Shown here one piece after another: positions 47,318 through 54,109 of a stretch of 64,000 nucleotides of DNA. The stretch lies in IMG/VR virus record IMGVR_UViG_3300044959_000131, positions 112,946 to 176,945 of that record; one strand, 5' to 3'. The stretch is from a virus. Position 1 is the stretch's first letter. Each line of letters opens with the position of its first letter. The position numbers and the translations under genes are program-made. A model generated the notes under the pieces. The model was not told the DNA's origin. It saw nothing but the letters and a program-made list of their open reading frames with translations, and searched no databases.

Positions 47318-49114
47318 TCACCTCCTTTCTTCTCGATTCACCTCTACGATTCGCGCCCACGGTGGAACGTAGGACCTGTAGCGTCCACCGACGAGCGCGA
47401 CGATCACGGGGATGTGCGGTGGCTCTTCTGGCCATATACCATCGCCGTCAGTGACGACGACGATGACGTCCGCACGCCACCCACGCCGAGGCTCACAAGC
47501 GCGGGCGATTCCCCAGCGGAGGTCTGTGCCCCCGCCACCGCTGTAGAGACCGAGGCGGGACACGTCGCGCGCCGAAGTCACACGCGCATCACCATGGACG
47601 GTTGTATCCACGGAGATCACGCGCACGCCTTCGGATCCACCGCCCACAACGGAGCGGCAGATGGCTGCGACGACGCTCGCCACCTCGCGGCCCGTGTTGC
47701 TCATCGAGCCAGATGTGTCCAGCACGATGGAGACACGAGCCGATGTACGGACACCGCCCGGCACGAGACGGCCAGAGGCGATGGACGGTGCCCATCGTGG
47801 TCTGGAGTAGCTCGGGGATTCTTCGCCCCGGCGGTTCGTCAGCTCGACGCCGAGGTAGGCTCTCAATCGGCGCTCCCACCGATTTGCCTCGGCCGAGCTC
47901 GCCCGCTGACCTTCCTCCCACTGGTCGACCCAAACGAGCCAACCGCCAGGCAGATGACCCCGGCCTTTGGACCCTTTTGGGCCTTTCCCCTTCTCGGCCT
48001 CGCGCACCGCTTTGGCGACCTCCTTGCGGATCTGCTCGGCCTCCGCCTCGGTTCGGCCTTTCTCGGCGTCTTCCGGGCGTTCCCACGGGGCGGGTTTCCC
48101 CGTACAAGCGGACCCCCCCGCGCAGCACCGCTCGCGGGGGGAAGAGGAGACAGGACTACCGGGACCCGAGTGCTGCTCAGACGCAGAGTCACCGTGGTCA
48201 TGCGGGGATCCATTCGATGAGTCTGCGCTGGCCCCAGACGAGGCAGGGTACGAAGACCCCACGCCGCCATGGGATTCGTCCCCGGCGGAGCCGGTCGACC
48301 CATGGCCATCGAGTGTCGTGGCTGGGGTAGCTCCGGAGGGGGCGGTGGGGTCCCCACCCGTAGGACCCTCCGATCTTCCTCCGGTGCCCGGTGTCAACTG
48401 CCCACCGGCGCCTGGTGACTGCCCACCAGACGAACCTTCGCCACCAGGCTCAGGAGACGCGCCTCCTGACCCTGAACCAGCCCCATTCCCACTGGATGGC
48501 GTGGCCACACCGTCCAGTGAGGAGTCCTGTCCCCTCCTCCCGCCGTGAGAGAGAGGACGCTGCAACTGCAGGGCCTTGTAGTACTTCTCGGCCAACAGGC
48601 CGTTTGGGGCCCCGCAGTCGCGTGGGAGAATCGAGCGCACGCACTTGCACTCCGCTGGCCCAGGGCAATTGAGCGGCCATGGGCCGAGTGCAATCTGGCG
48701 CTCGATCGGGACGAGTGCAGCGATTGCCCTGGAGAGGTAGGGCCACCGCTGCACTGCCGCAGCGCGGGCAAGAGACAACGGGGACATACCGAGTCGCTTC
48801 GCCTCTTCCACGACCGATGGTCCCCGCCTCCAACAACCATCTGGTAACAGCTGCGCCAGCTGGTCGTCGTCGTTGATCTCGGCGTCCGCTGCGAGATTCC
48901 ACATTGTCGGAATCGCGCTCAGACGCCGACAACGCGCCGCATGGGCACGAACGACGTGCCCGACTTCATGAGCAAGGACGGCGGCGGCCTCTTCCACCGT
49001 CCATTGCGAGAGCGCCTCGAGCGACCAGTAGAGGCACCAGGCCTCACTGGTCGCAAGTGTCCATGATGTTCCCCCTTCGGGTCCGCGACGAACGGGGATC
49101 GACGACGCGCTCAC
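47318..49114 (-). CDS. DUF2201-type metallopeptidase-like plus vWA domain protein
   Basis: The 598-residue product uses a GTG start overlapping the ATPase stop. The N-terminal domain has HExxH (HEVGH, residues 49-53) and MWNLAADAEINDD, the two signatures of the DUF2201 metallopeptidase-like domain. Residues about 195-345 form a Gly/Ser/Pro-rich disordered linker, then a charged helix. The C-terminal vWA domain has a complete MIDAS: DTSGSMS at 466-472, GGGGTDL near 526-532 and VVVTDGDG at 553-560. MoxR ATPases typically act on vWA partners; this pair probably forms an ATP-driven remodelling complex. DNA is markedly G+C-rich. Confidence 0.85.
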   Translation of the reverse strand: MSASSIPVRRGPEGGTSWTLATSEAWCLYWSLEALSQWTVEEAAAVLAHEVGHVVRAHAARCRRLSAIPTMWNLAADAEINDDDQLAQLLPDGCWRRGPSVVEEAKRLGMSPLSLARAAAVQRWPYLSRAIAALVPIERQIALGPWPLNCPGPAECKCVRSILPRDCGAPNGLLAEKYYKALQLQRPLSHGGRRGQDSSLDGVATPSSGNGAGSGSGGASPEPGGEGSSGGQSPGAGGQLTPGTGGRSEGPTGGDPTAPSGATPATTLDGHGSTGSAGDESHGGVGSSYPASSGASADSSNGSPHDHGDSASEQHSGPGSPVSSSPRERCCAGGSACTGKPAPWERPEDAEKGRTEAEAEQIRKEVAKAVREAEKGKGPKGSKGRGHLPGGWLVWVDQWEEGQRASSAEANRWERRLRAYLGVELTNRRGEESPSYSRPRWAPSIASGRLVPGGVRTSARVSIVLDTSGSMSNTGREVASVVAAICRSVVGGGSEGVRVISVDTTVHGDARVTSARDVSRLGLYSGGGGTDLRWGIARACEPRRGWRADVIVVVTDGDGIWPEEPPHIPVIVALVGGRYRSYVPPWARIVEVNREERR

Positions 49115-50253
49115 CGCTTGTCACCTCCAGTCGCGACTTCTAGGAGGTCGGCGTAGCGGGCCGCCGCCGTCTCAACTTCGGCTGGCATGGGCTTATTACG
49201 CCAGACGGGGTCGGCGGACCTCGCCCTCGCCAGTGTTCTTGCCGCGCCGAGCGAGAGGTCCGCATCGACGCGGGCGATGTACTGCCAGGCGGCAGCCCAT
49301 CTCGATTCTCGCTGTGGGTGATCGGCGCACGCCGCAGCGGCGACGGCCTCACACGCAGCCTGAGCCGCGTCGAGGCGCGTCGGCACAGGCGCGTTGAGAG
49401 GATCGAGAAGGACCCGCTCTGGATCTGGCAGGTCCGAGGCCTGGACCCACGCCAGAAACTCTTCGGCTGCGCCCTCTCCGACGCAGCCCGCAATGGCGGT
49501 GCACGCCGCCATCACGTTCCCACCCGCCGCGGCAAGGAGGCGGGAGGCGTTATCCCACGACCTCGGTGAGGGCCAGGCCTGGCCCTGCTTCGTGGGATCC
49601 TTCGGAAGGACGAGAAGGGGTGGCTTCGAGCCCGGAGCGCCCCCATCCTTCCGGTGGCTGTCCGTGGCGGTCTGCGCCGCCAGGACATATCCCGCGACCA
49701 GCGCCCGCGCTGCGGCGAGCGCAGGCGTCTGCGGTCGGCCCCAACCGCTCTTGGCCCCCTCGGCCCACGCCATGGGGTCCACTTTCCACTGAAAGTGGGC
49801 CCAGCGGTTGGCCGATGAGGGCCCCAGCTCGCCGCAATCCTCGCCCCAATCGGGGGGATTGGCGGCCGCCAAGACGCGGAGACCCTTGAGGTTCAGTCCG
49901 GCAAACCGCTTGGACTGAACCAGGCAGAGAATCTCCGCTCTGGCACCGGAAGGCCAGGCGGTTAGTTCATCCAGGAACAGCCATGCCGGCAGCCCCTGGG
50001 AAAGCGCCTGGTGGAGTTCGAGTGCCCACTCAGGCGCCAGCTTCTTTGCCCGTCCGGCCGACAGGTCCGGGATAATGATCCCGGCCCAGTCCGCCCTCCG
50101 GGCGTCCTCGGCGGAAAGCGTTACGAGCGTTGCTCCCGCCTCTTCGGCAGCCGCCTCCACACAGGCGGTCTTGCCGACCCCCGGTGGTCCCCAGAGGAGC
50201 ACCGGGACATCCGCCTCTACAGCGAGGCGGACGGTCAGTGGTAATGAGTTCAT
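49111..50253 (-). CDS. MoxR-like AAA+ ATPase
   Basis: The 380-residue product starts at ATG 50253 behind GGGAGGAT; a longer frame to 50337 would include the promoter. Walker A is GPPGVGKT (22-29), Walker B is LFLDEL (92-97), sensor 1 lies in AAANPPDWG (129-137) and an arginine follows in SSANRW (about 150). A helical C-terminal part completes the MoxR-type layout. It is translationally coupled to the vWA protein. A GGCATAAG element at 50288-50295 starts the operon, so the phage promoter class controls it. Confidence 0.9.
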   Translation of the reverse strand: MNSLPLTVRLAVEADVPVLLWGPPGVGKTACVEAAAEEAGATLVTLSAEDARRADWAGIIIPDLSAGRAKKLAPEWALELHQALSQGLPAWLFLDELTAWPSGARAEILCLVQSKRFAGLNLKGLRVLAAANPPDWGEDCGELGPSSANRWAHFQWKVDPMAWAEGAKSGWGRPQTPALAAARALVAGYVLAAQTATDSHRKDGGAPGSKPPLLVLPKDPTKQGQAWPSPRSWDNASRLLAAAGGNVMAACTAIAGCVGEGAAEEFLAWVQASDLPDPERVLLDPLNAPVPTRLDAAQAACEAVAAAACADHPQRESRWAAAWQYIARVDADLSLGAARTLARARSADPVWRNKPMPAEVETAAARYADLLEVATGGDKR

Positions 50254-50287
50254 ATCCTCCCTTCTAAGTGGATGTCCGACCAATATT

Positions 50288-50295
50288 CTTATGCC
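50288..50295 (-). promoter_or_regulatory. GGCATAAG promoter element of the MoxR-vWA-RT operon
   Basis: The minus-strand context ATTCATCGGCATAAGAATAT lies 34 bases before the ATPase start codon. It is nearly identical to the elements of small phage cassettes, showing that the operon shares their control. Confidence 0.65.
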
Positions 50296-50337
50296 GATGA
50301 ATGCCCCGTTTTCTGTGGATGGCGCTGCGTTGAACAT

Positions 50338-50896
50338 GGAACCATTCGGTCATCCATGCTCAATGTCCGTTTTTCATGGTCATCTACGGGGTTCATCTAC
50401 GTCCATTAGTAGACAAATGGCCGTAGGACAGTCTGAGGGCTCACGTATCCCATCCCTGAGTGGCCCTCCAATGGGTTCGCTCGTTCGTATTCTAATGGCC
50501 GTAGGCCCCTTCTGAACCCACGAGAATTCCTCACGTGACAGGAGTTCGGCGCCACGAGGGAAATGACGGGTTCATGGTCTCCCAGGTAGACCAGATTCAA
50601 CCCCTGAATCCCCTCTGAAACCCCCCCCTCATCCCTACCCCCATCATTATTCCCATCCCCACCACCATCCCATCCCCCATACTCCCCATCTCTTCACCAT
50701 CCCATCCCTCCCCTCACCACTGTCCCTCATGTCCCTCACCCCCACTCACTCACCCCCCTCACCACTCACCACTGTGTTCCCCACACCACTTCCTCACGCC
50801 AGCCCCCTCCCCTGGCCTGGTTCAGATGCTGGGTTCCAATGAGGGCTAACAAAGAGAGGACCCAACTGGACCCCTCCTTGCGCCCCGACATCCGGT
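50338..50896. other. Noncoding region with G-free/C-rich tract
   Basis: About 560 bases without a supportable gene. The first part holds a direct repeat AATGGCCGTAGG at 50416-50427 and 50494-50505. From 50618 to 50773 only two G residues occur on the plus strand; the minus strand is a purine/G-run tract (GGGGATGGG, GGGGGATGGGATGG and similar) with strong potential for G-quadruplexes or R-loops. It lies between the MoxR operon promoter and the end of the next minus-strand gene. Confidence 0.7.
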
Positions 50897-51202
50897 TCAA
50901 GCCTTGACGCCGGACTGTTGAGTGAGGGTGTGGATGACCCGAGCGAGCTGGTTTTTCATAGCGTCGCTCAGGGTCCTGATCTGGGCACGGTAGATCTCGA
51001 TCTCCAACAGCACGAGACCGAGGGACTCCTCCCTCCCCTCCTTGACGCCCCTGGCAAACTCCTGGATCTGCTTCTCCAGCTGCCGGGCCCTCTCGAGGAC
51101 CCAGCCGTCGATGAGTGGATTATCGGCGGCGACAATGAGGTCCTGAGACGCTCCGAGGAGCTCGTCAGCGACCTGGTTCATGACCATACGAAGTTCATCC
51201 AT
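50897..51202 (-). CDS. Small helical protein
   Basis: The 101-residue product starts at ATG 51202 (GGAGGTAAAACC upstream). It is entirely helical and polar (MDELRMVMNQVADELLGASQ, VLERARQLEKQIQEFARGVK, LVLLEIEIYRAQIRTLSDAM). It follows its upstream neighbour after 45 bases and shares its all-helical style, so the two are probably one operon. Function unknown. Confidence 0.6.
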   Translation of the reverse strand: MDELRMVMNQVADELLGASQDLIVAADNPLIDGWVLERARQLEKQIQEFARGVKEGREESLGLVLLEIEIYRAQIRTLSDAMKNQLARVIHTLTQQSGVKA

Positions 51203-51247
51203 GGTTTTACCTCCCCTGGATTGCAGTGAATTTCCCATCTGGGAGGA

Positions 51248-51679
51248 TCAGCGCTCCTCTTCAGGGCCAGAGGCCCTGTGGAGGAGTTTGGTGATGGTCT
51301 CGATGTCATCGAGACCATCCCTGAGAATCTCGATGACATCGAGGAGATACCCGCTCCCCTCGTGGAGGACATCAATTTCATCACCCTGGACTTGAGAGGC
51401 CGAGACTTGGATCTGGACTGTGGCCTCGTCCTTCAATTCCTCAAGATGGCGGAGCCTCTCCTCTGCCATCCAGAGAATGTTCTGAATCCGGTCTACAGCC
51501 TCTTCCTTCGAGATGCCGCCCTCCATGAGGGCGATTAGGGCGCTTCGAGCCTTCTGGAGCTGATGCTCTCGAATGCCCATCGCCACATCCTTTGCAGTAT
51601 CCCTCAGATACTGCAACCTGTCGACCAAGTACCTTCGAGCTGCTCGTACAACGATTTCTGCGCCGTCAATCTTTTCCAT
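51248..51679 (-). CDS. Helical protein of unknown function
   Basis: The 143-residue product starts at ATG 51679 with TGGAGGCG upstream, behind a GGGGATAAG element at 51732-51740. Long helices dominate (AEIVVRAARRYLVDRLQYLRDT, LQKARSALIALMEGGISKEEAVDRIQNILWMAEERLRHLEELK, DVLHEGSGYLLDVIEILRDG). It looks like a small bundle protein. No motif decides function. Confidence 0.6.
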   Translation of the reverse strand: MEKIDGAEIVVRAARRYLVDRLQYLRDTAKDVAMGIREHQLQKARSALIALMEGGISKEEAVDRIQNILWMAEERLRHLEELKDEATVQIQVSASQVQGDEIDVLHEGSGYLLDVIEILRDGLDDIETITKLLHRASGPEEER

Positions 51680-51731
51680 GCGTGCGCCTCCAGGTGAATT
51701 AATGAAAGATGAAGGTTCTGACTCCATCCTT

Positions 51732-51740
51732 CTTATCCCC
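51732..51740 (-). promoter_or_regulatory. GGGGATAAG promoter element
   Basis: The minus-strand context CTCGTGGGGATAAGAAGGAT is followed by a GAAGG/CCTTC leader hairpin, then the 51248-51679 gene. Confidence 0.6.
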
Positions 51741-51787
51741 ACGAGGCGCAGTCAGATTGAAATGGGAATGAAAGCTAAGAAGTAAGA

Positions 51788-51812
51788 AGAAGAGGCCCAG
51801 TCTGGACCTCTT
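51788..51812 (-). terminator. Minus-strand terminator-like hairpin
   Basis: AAGAGGCCCA (51790-51799) and TGGACCTCTT (51803-51812) form a 10-bp stem with one G-U in the minus-strand RNA, followed by CTTCTTAC. A second perfect hairpin (GAGAACCGGT/ACCGGTTCTC, 51819-51842) overlaps the end of the preceding gene. Confidence 0.65.
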
Positions 51813-51830
51813 CGATGCGAGAACCGGTTC

Positions 51831-52016
51831 TCACCGGTTCTCGCCGTCGCCCTCGTCCTCCTCCTTGCGCATCTCGCGCATCCGGGACCTCCGAGCCCGG
51901 ATGGAGGCCTCGAGAGCTTCGATGCTCGACTCGAAGTCATCCTGGAGTTTCCTGAGCTCACCCCAACGTCCGATGATTTCCTCAACTTCGGGAATGACAT
52001 TCTTGTTGTTCTTCAT
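51831..52016 (-). CDS. 61-residue coiled-coil protein
   Basis: The product MKNNKNVIPEVEEIIGRWGE... is a single charged helix (LRKLQDDFESSIEALEASIR, RRSRMREMRKEEDEGDGENR). TGGAGGCGCAAAT precedes the ATG in the same form as at 51679. The gene has its own GGGATAAG element and a leader hairpin, and its stop codon is embedded in a perfect 10-bp hairpin. Confidence 0.6.
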   Translation of the reverse strand: MKNNKNVIPEVEEIIGRWGELRKLQDDFESSIEALEASIRARRSRMREMRKEEDEGDGENR

Positions 52017-52065
52017 ATTTGCGCCTCCATTGAAGAGAGGGTTTATTCCCCCTCTTGCTATGTGG

Positions 52066-52073
52066 CTTATCCC
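52066..52073 (-). promoter_or_regulatory. GGGATAAG promoter element
   Basis: The minus-strand context ATACTTGGGATAAGCCACAT is followed by an AGAGGG/CCCTCT leader hairpin and the gene at 51831-52016. Confidence 0.65.
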
Positions 52074-52079
52074 AAGTAT

Positions 52080-52400
52080 GGGCGCATATTTTCCAGATGA
52101 GGGTCTTACTCGCCTTTACTCGCTAATCGGTAGGGCTATGAAGAAACGACTAGCCAAGGTTTAGAGGGCCACAGTGGTTACCTTGTCTTGGGGGTATTTT
52201 TGATTTGTGGCCTTGTTGTGGAGAGACAACTCGTCGATGACCTTGCCTTGGGGTACTTGTAATGCCCCTGTCTTGGAGGGCATACCGGAGGGCTAAAAAG
52301 AAGGTTCCGTAGACCCCCCCCACTACCACTGGCTCAATTTTTTCTTGGGGTATTTTGAAGGGGGGGGGTCCTCTCTATGGAATATATTGCCAGGAGGGAT
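52080..52400. other. Noncoding stretch with three CTTGGGG(G)TA repeats
   Basis: No credible gene is seen. A motif CCTTGYCTTGGGG(G)TAYTT recurs at 52181-52200, 52241-52258 and, truncated, at 52342-52356. A run of nine C/G residues and several T-runs are also present. The repeats could be binding sites or remnants of duplicated promoters. Confidence 0.5.
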
Positions 52401-52432
52401 AAAAAGATCCGGGGATTTTTAACACTCCCCGG
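52401..52432 (-). terminator. Minus-strand intrinsic terminator
   Basis: CCGGGGA and TCCCCGG arms (52409-52415 and 52426-52432) with a T5 exit (52401-52405) on the minus strand, directly after the gene at 52444. Confidence 0.85.
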
Positions 52433-52443
52433 AGCCGTTTGGT

Positions 52444-52626
52444 TCAGTTCTTCTTGGAGCGCACCCTTTCGATGGCGCTCCAGACGGAGATGCCGAACCT
52501 ACCGCCTAGGAACATACCGATGAGTCCGCCAACCCAGGACGGGTATCCGGATTCCTCGAACCTCAAGCCGAGTACTATCCCAACCACGATGGCTGGGATT
52601 ACGATGAACGAGAGCTCCTTGTCCAA
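52444..52626 (-). CDS. Small two-helix membrane protein
   Basis: The 60-residue product uses a TTG start with AAGGAGGAGG upstream. Two hydrophobic helices are clear: LSFIVIPAIVVGIVLGLRF (residues 5-23) and WVGGLIGMFLGGRFGISVW (about 31-49), the second glycine-rich. The tail is basic (ERVRSKKN). It could be a holin-like or other small inner membrane protein. No good GGNATAAG element is found upstream, unlike its neighbours. Confidence 0.65.
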   Translation of the reverse strand: MDKELSFIVIPAIVVGIVLGLRFEESGYPSWVGGLIGMFLGGRFGISVWSAIERVRSKKN

Positions 52627-52689
52627 TGGCCCTCCTCCTTTCGAATCTCACCCACTAGGGGCGACAGATTTGTGAACTGAGAAGTAAGA

Positions 52690-52707
52690 AAAGCCCCCGT
52701 GGGGGCT
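52690..52707 (-). terminator. Minus-strand terminator after the 48-residue gene
   Basis: On the minus strand AAGCCCC and GGGGCTT form the stem with a short CACG loop, followed by TTCTTAC. It is preceded by a perfect 13-bp inverted repeat (52711-52723 with 52739-52751) that spans the stop codon. Confidence 0.65.
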
Positions 52708-52724
52708 TGGCGGATCGAGGACCC

Positions 52725-52871
52725 TCACTTCGCGAGCAGGTCCTCGATCCGACGGCCGATCTCGTAGCCGACCCGGTAGCCGATCTTCCTCCCAGCCTTG
52801 TAGCTGGCGAGGCAGATCTTCTTCAGGGTACGGATATACAGACCGACCGCGTCCCTGATGATCTCCTTCAT
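52725..52871 (-). CDS. 48-residue basic helical microprotein
   Basis: The product MKEIIRDAVGLYIRTLKKIC... continues as LASYKAGRKIGYRVGYEIGR, an amphipathic helix with a repeating G-Y-x-x-G pattern, ending RIEDLLAK. GGAGGTG precedes the ATG, GGGATAAG lies at 52900-52907 and a terminator follows, so it is a complete single-gene cassette. Net positive charge suggests membrane or nucleic acid contact. Confidence 0.65.
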   Translation of the reverse strand: MKEIIRDAVGLYIRTLKKICLASYKAGRKIGYRVGYEIGRRIEDLLAK

Positions 52872-52899
52872 AGTATTATTTCACCTCCTTTCCAGAGTC

Positions 52900-52907
52900 C
52901 TTATCCC
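52900..52907 (-). promoter_or_regulatory. GGGATAAG promoter element
   Basis: The minus-strand context TTCTTGGGATAAGGACTC lies 29 bases before the start codon of the 48-residue microprotein. Confidence 0.65.
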
Positions 52908-53004
52908 AAGAAGGAAGTCATTTTTTAACCGGTCGAGAGGGATGTCCAAGAGGTGGGTATGGAGGTGGCTCAAAAAATTCCTGGGTATTCTGTGAATCGG
53001 CTCT

Positions 53005-53125
53005 GAAAACTAAAGAGAGAGGAGATGGCCCATGGCTAGGGTTCTCCTCTCTCGGGTCGCATTGGGTCGTATGGTTTGGAGGAAAGGAGAAACTGCGACC
53101 CACCGGGCTACTTCTTCCCGGCTAC
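53005..53125 (-). ncRNA. Candidate noncoding transcript with pyrimidine-rich loop
   Basis: It lies between a GGTACAAG element (53130-53137) and a terminator whose arms GAGAGAGGAGA/TCTCCTCTCTC (53015-53025/53043-53053) give an 11-bp stem followed by TTTAGTTTTC. The transcript would have a CCGGG/CCCGG leader hairpin and a GGGTCGCA/TGCGACCC stem enclosing a loop with TTTCTCCTTTCCTCC, complementary to ribosome binding sites. Only tiny open frames exist. Noncoding nature is inferred. Confidence 0.4.
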
Positions 53126-53129
53126 TATT

Positions 53130-53137
53130 CTTGTACC
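53130..53137 (-). promoter_or_regulatory. GGTACAAG promoter element
   Basis: The minus-strand context GTTCCTAGGTACAAGAATAG, with an upstream flank (AGCAAAAA) shared with the element at 54026-54033. Confidence 0.5.
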
Positions 53138-53164
53138 TAGGAACAGGACATTTTTGCTTTGAAG

Positions 53165-53380
53165 GCTAAATGAGAGAGGAGCCATACGGGGCTCCTTTCT
53201 CTGGTCCCATGAGCCGGAGCTCAGGACCTGCCATAGGTGGGCACCCGCAGGTGCTCCACGTGGCAACCCAGAAACAAGTTGGTAATTAATTACCCAACCG
53301 TTTCCGTTCCCTCTTCTGTCTGATTTCATCACCCCAGGTCATGGGGGTGGGTCAAGGAGGTACTGCTCTCCCTGACCATA
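53165..53380 (-). ncRNA. Candidate noncoding or micro-peptide transcript
   Basis: It runs from a GGAATAAG element (53384-53391) to a hairpin with GGAGCC/GGCTCC core (53173-53202). The 5' end folds into a 10-bp stem (GGTCAGGGAG with CTCCTTGACC). A perfect 14-bp palindrome GGTAATTAATTACC lies at 53281-53294 and a GCACC/GGTGC hairpin nearby. An 18-codon frame (MTWGDEIRQKRERKRLGN) is the best peptide but has no ribosome site. Function unknown. Confidence 0.35.
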
Positions 53381-53383
53381 ACT

Positions 53384-53391
53384 CTTATTCC
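53384..53391 (-). promoter_or_regulatory. GGAATAAG promoter element
   Basis: The minus-strand context GAATTCGGAATAAGAGTTAT, followed at once by a 10-bp leader hairpin. Confidence 0.55.
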
Positions 53392-53516
53392 GAATTCACG
53401 CCTCTTTTTGAAAAGGAAGACAGAGTCTTAGAGCTAACAACAGGGGCAGGGAGATTCCTGCCCAATGACTTATCACGAAAAACCGAAGGAGTTTTCAGTT
53501 GAGGGGGCTGAGAGGT

Positions 53517-53539
53517 AAAGAAGGGGGGCCGAAGCCCCC
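53517..53539 (-). terminator. Minus-strand terminator
   Basis: GGGGGC-TTCG-GCCCCC on the minus strand (53524-53539) followed by CTTCTTTACC, directly after the stop of the 53547-53960 gene. Confidence 0.75.
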
Positions 53540-53546
53540 GAGCGGT

Positions 53547-53960
53547 TTACACCTCGCTGTACTGCTGCGAGGTGGTCGCCTTCACGTCCTTGAAGAAGCC
53601 CTTTCCCTGCAGGGCCTTCTCCAGGGACTTTGCGACCTTCCGGTCGAACTCCCTCTCCTGCTCTTCCCGAGCCCGCTTCGCGCGGGCGGCGAGGCCCTCG
53701 CGGGCCACCTGGAGAATCTCTTCCCCTTCCACACGCACGCCATCGATTTCGATGGTAGATGTGATATTGCCGTCCCGGTCCAAAAACCCGGGGCCTCTCA
53801 ACAATTTCTTCTTGGCCTCATAGATGAGGCTAGGGATCGCCGGGATGATGAGCGTGGCAAGCCCCAGTGCGATAGTCAGGACGTCAATAGTGGTGGTGGA
53901 TTTCGTCAGCTTCTCAAGCTTCTTGATCTTCTTGTTGATCTTCTTGAGTTTATTGGTCAT
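53547..53960 (-). CDS. Single-pass membrane protein with coiled coil
   Basis: The 137-residue product has a very basic start (TNKLKKINKKIKKLEKLTKS), one membrane helix (IDVLTIALGLATLIIPAIPSL, about residues 25-45), a small beta hairpin (RDGNITSTIEIDGVRVEGEE) and a charged coiled coil (EGLAARAKRAREEQEREFDR). The N-terminal lysines predict a cytoplasmic N-terminus. GGGAGGACAG precedes the ATG next to a CCCATCATGGG palindrome. It could be a membrane-anchored phage factor; not recognised. Confidence 0.65.
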   Translation of the reverse strand: MTNKLKKINKKIKKLEKLTKSTTTIDVLTIALGLATLIIPAIPSLIYEAKKKLLRGPGFLDRDGNITSTIEIDGVRVEGEEILQVAREGLAARAKRAREEQEREFDRKVAKSLEKALQGKGFFKDVKATTSQQYSEV

Positions 53961-53971
53961 ATGTCTGTCCT

Positions 53972-53982
53972 CCCATGATGGG
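53972..53982. promoter_or_regulatory. CCCATGATGGG palindrome next to a ribosome site
   Basis: The inverted repeat touches the GGAGG of the 53547-53960 gene. The same sequence occurs at 56234-56244 next to the ribosome site of the 55724-56221 gene, which suggests a shared translational or transcriptional control site. Confidence 0.5.
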
Positions 53983-54025
53983 AATTGAACGGAGCGAAAT
54001 GCTACCGTTCTCTACTGCTATTCTC

Positions 54026-54033
54026 CTTGTACC
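54026..54033 (-). promoter_or_regulatory. GGTACAAG promoter element
   Basis: The minus-strand context TTTCTTGGTACAAGGAGAAT, followed by a GAACGG/CCGTTC leader hairpin and the gene at 53547-53960. Confidence 0.55.
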
Positions 54034-54109
54034 AAGAAATAGCTCCTTTTTGCTCTTAGGGCTAAAAAGAGGGGGTCTCATGACCACCCTCCCCCGAAGG
54101 TCATCTTCA

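Noticed and set aside
50406-50600. 64-residue minus-strand frame in the C-rich noncoding gap
   Set aside because: There is no ribosome site, it overlaps a direct repeat region, and composition gives no protein-like pattern.
53108-53332. 74-residue minus-strand frame
   Set aside because: It crosses a terminator and a promoter element, so it cannot be one translated unit.
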